A stretch of DNA of 49,382 bases from Verrucomicrobiaceae bacterium (GTDB lineage Bacteria; Verrucomicrobiota; Verrucomicrobiia; Verrucomicrobiales; Verrucomicrobiaceae): positions 1 to 49,382 of the forward strand of contig JAEUHK010000048.1 of the NCBI GenBank assembly GCA_016795465.1, in the 5' to 3' direction. The notes under the pieces were generated by a model that was not told the origin of the DNA, did not search any database, and worked only from the letters and a program-made list of their open reading frames with translations. The position numbers and the translations under genes were made by a program. Positions 49,078-49,382 of this stretch are shown in pieces. The stretch's first letter is position 1; every line of letters starts with the position of its first letter.

Positions 49078-49382
49078 TTCGATGGTTGGTGAATGACGCA
49101 CTTGAACGCCTCACCCGCGCCGTCTGCTTCACCATACCCAGACCACTGCGCCATCGTTTGATAGCTCAGCTCCTCAAAGCCGAGTTCATGACACCAGGCT
49201 CGGTAATCCGTGAAATTGATGTCCGCCGTCAAATCCATGCGGCCGGGGCTTTGCAGCAAATCCGGCCAGTAAAGCCGCTGATGCATCAAATAGCCTCTCA
49301 ACGAGCCTCCTGGCCGACGGTGATACAAAGCCGGAAACGCGCCGCCGTAGTCGATGGTGAGCATCTGGCCGCGTTTCCAGTG
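49068..49382 (-). CDS. MidA/NDUFAF7-family methyltransferase (partial)
   Basis: The frame is open to the window edge (visible from residues HWKRGQM), so the N-terminal part is missing; 104 residues are visible. The motifs TIDYGG, LYHRRPGGSLRGYLMHQR, PGRMDLTADINFTDYRAW and HELGFEEL match the MidA/NDUFAF7 (DUF185) SAM-dependent methyltransferases, which in mitochondria act in complex I assembly. The stop lies in the interleaved repeat region. The bacterial substrate is not known. Confidence 0.83.
   Translation of the reverse strand, partial: HWKRGQMLTIDYGGAFPALYHRRPGGSLRGYLMHQRLYWPDLLQSPGRMDLTADINFTDYRAWCHELGFEELSYQTMAQWSGYGEADGAGEAFKCVIHQPSKVE

Overview
The window looks like chromosome from a GC-rich Verrucomicrobiota bacterium (Verrucomicrobiaceae-like). 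Supporting gene families are an SHD1-type secreted hydrolase, a DUF1501 protein, huge secreted PQQ-type propellers, a secreted ceramidase with a LamG-like domain, and a Lut lactate system, together with Gram-negative outer-membrane proteins. Most first genes of transcription units lack a Shine-Dalgarno sequence and start in a C-rich CC-ATG context. No rRNA, insertion sequence, prophage or CRISPR array is visible. The placement rests on gene content only; no tree or search was run.

Layout. 1-5080: a TonB-like membrane anchor fused to squalene-cyclase-type repeats (5' end outside the window), a stand-alone OvoA-C-type methyltransferase, a secreted FG-GAP protein, an L,D-transpeptidase and an esterase. 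5100-7817: a small regulon made of a membrane protein, a winged-helix regulator, ispH and a diiron ferritin-like protein, with three copies of one palindrome (CTTTG-N5-CAAAG) in its two promoters. 7747-10722 (minus): a DUF2868/DUF3482 GTPase pair. 10876-14335: a Tat-exported DUF1501 protein with a perfect PdhR/LldR-like operator at its start codon, and a TonB-dependent receptor. 14532-19741: lutA and a lutB-lutC fusion, separated by an opposite-strand heparinase-like gene between two 50-bp direct repeats. 19805-30035: an SGNH hydrolase, an EamA transporter, a 1318-residue propeller with an embedded Rossmann segment, small secreted proteins, VF530, a spermidine-synthase-like protein, NamZ and RsfS with a histone-H1-like tail.

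30167-41595 is mostly housekeeping: tRNA-Pro(CGG), sucA-sucB (the E2 lacks a recognisable peripheral subunit-binding domain), an HpaI-type aldolase with an SDR, an abundant-looking porin, priA, a 739-bp gene-free stretch with a 41-bp tandem repeat, then rpsB-tsf. 41821-49382: a dNTPase, a c-heme protein, a DUF4350-like protein, a DUF3592 protein, the ceramidase, a 62-residue membrane protein, and a MidA-type methyltransferase that runs off the right edge. Two interleaved inverted repeats sit just before that last gene.

The most promising unexplained signals are the palindrome regulon around ispH, the structured 41-bp repeat upstream of rpsB, the repeat-flanked gene inside the lut locus with its repeat-derived fusion linker, and the SD-less C-rich start context.
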